DNA from: Nissolia schottii
Taxonomy: Eukaryota > Streptophyta > Magnoliopsida > Fabales > Fabaceae
Assembly (NCBI GenBank): GCA_003254905.1
Contig: QANU01028836.1
Coordinates: 624,029 to 688,028 of the forward strand
Length of the DNA: 64,000 nt
Reading direction: 5' to 3'
Both the position numbers and the translations under genes were made by a program. Position 1 is the first letter of the stretch; every line of letters begins with the position of its first letter. A model generated the notes under the pieces. That model was given only the letters and a program-made list of their open reading frames with translations, was not told where the DNA came from and searched no databases. Of this stretch, positions 63,401 through 64,000 are shown piece by piece.

Positions 63401-64000
63401 CACAATTCAACAAAAATGAAGTTCACTTCAATCATTTTCCATGTTTCTTTCCCTTTCTCAGTATAAAAGCTAGATATCCCAGAGTCAATTATTATCAACT
63501 ACCATTGACAATCAATAGAAACGCAGTAGGTCACTGAACAATTGCGGAGATCAGAGAAGGGAAAATGAAGCAGAAGTTAAAGCAGTCACATTTACACATA
63601 CTAATTAATCAAATTCTAATGAAAATGAGTGCGGAAAATGTTATGCAATTGTAAAATCAATTCAAGAATGTTACAATCAAAGTGTGAAAGGAGATAAATT
63701 GACATCTAAGTCTAAGCAAGGGCCTCTTGGTCTCATGTAATAAGCACAAATGTGATTTGATCTATACATTGTTAGTATTGCAAGCCAACTAAGGCATAGG
63801 AGATTAGAAGTATATATATTGATATCTTTAAATGAGTGAAAAATAGCTACAAATTCATAAGCTTCCAAGCTCAGCACAAATACTTTAGCATATATCTAAT
63901 GTATGTATCTGAGTAGCACAATAAGTAAGTACATTTGATAAAAATACAAGATTTGTGCTTCTTCAAAATGTATTAACATTAAAGAAGACAATGCAAATAT
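60420..64000. other. Intergenic region at the window end
   Basis: No supported gene. There is a basic open stretch at 61034-61246 without an ATG start near its beginning, a palindromic MITE at about 62098-62302, and otherwise AT-rich sequence. An open stretch at 63215-63466 with an in-frame ATG has no recognised motif. Confidence 0.5.
62098..62302. mobile_element. Palindromic MITE
   Basis: The two halves are inverted copies: TCATTAAAATCGTCTTCAAT at the left pairs with the right-hand ATTAAAGACAATTTTGATGG, and AATCATTAAATTTGTT on the left recurs inverted as AACAAATTTAATGATT on the right. The loop lies near 62195. No target duplication was settled. Confidence 0.6.

Noticed and set aside
1-64000. 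tRNA, rRNA or CRISPR features
   Set aside because: No tRNA with convincing A and B boxes plus cloverleaf, no rRNA-like block, and no regular spacer array was seen; CRISPR is not expected in a plant.

Overview
This is plant nuclear DNA. It is AT-rich and gene-poor, with multi-exon genes whose introns follow GT-AG, and much of it is decayed transposable elements, MITEs and microsatellites. The three real genes and the repeat types fit a papilionoid legume, possibly Glycine or a relative. That placement is my inference from family resemblance, not a database result. There are two runs of N (19848-20528 and 56752-56833) and single Ns at 17409 and 42641, so this is a draft-type assembly.

Three intact protein-coding genes can be rebuilt exon by exon. 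(1) 2723-5171, plus strand: a two-exon SASA-family carbohydrate esterase-like protein with a signal peptide (287 aa). (2) 21565-23816, minus strand: a four-exon plant L-asparaginase of the potassium-dependent type (326 aa, catalytic Thr196). (3) 52572-55460, minus strand: a four-exon D-type cyclin of the CYCD3 group (346 aa, LxCxE motif near the N-terminus). They are separated by 16 to 29 kb and show no sign of acting together: one is secretory/cell-wall carbohydrate chemistry, one is asparagine catabolism for nitrogen supply, and one is G1/S cell-cycle control.

The space between them holds recognisable mobile DNA. The largest single item is a decayed endogenous pararetrovirus (caulimovirid) on the minus strand at about 11.4-17.1 kb. 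It has, in order, a coat-like region, zinc knuckle, aspartic protease, reverse transcriptase, RNase H, a tail region and a pregenomic-type promoter with a nearby poly(A) signal. It is broken by stops and frameshifts. Other elements are a probable minus-strand LTR at about 30.1-33.05 kb, the 3' end of a Ty3/gypsy element with polypurine tract and complete 3' LTR (41.84-43.96 kb), a CACTA transposon terminus ending at 45190, a clean 513-bp hAT-type MITE with a perfect 8-bp target duplication (47117-47629), a LINE reverse-transcriptase fragment (50.65-51.15 kb), a GC-rich LTR fragment cut by an assembly gap (56.49-56.75 kb), a long-TIR foldback element (57.08-57.85 kb), a possible copia gag remnant (about 60 kb) and several SINE-like or palindromic MITEs.

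Notable local structures are an array of about nine 84-bp units filling most of CYCD3 intron 1, a tandem pair of palindromes just after the esterase stop codon, an exact 98-bp duplication beside a single N (17.3/18.1 kb), and several two-copy tandem duplications. I found no tRNA, rRNA or CRISPR array, and nothing that I would call a new biological system. The items most worth a second look are the pararetrovirus copy with its promoter, the intronic minisatellite and the 3'-UTR palindromes.
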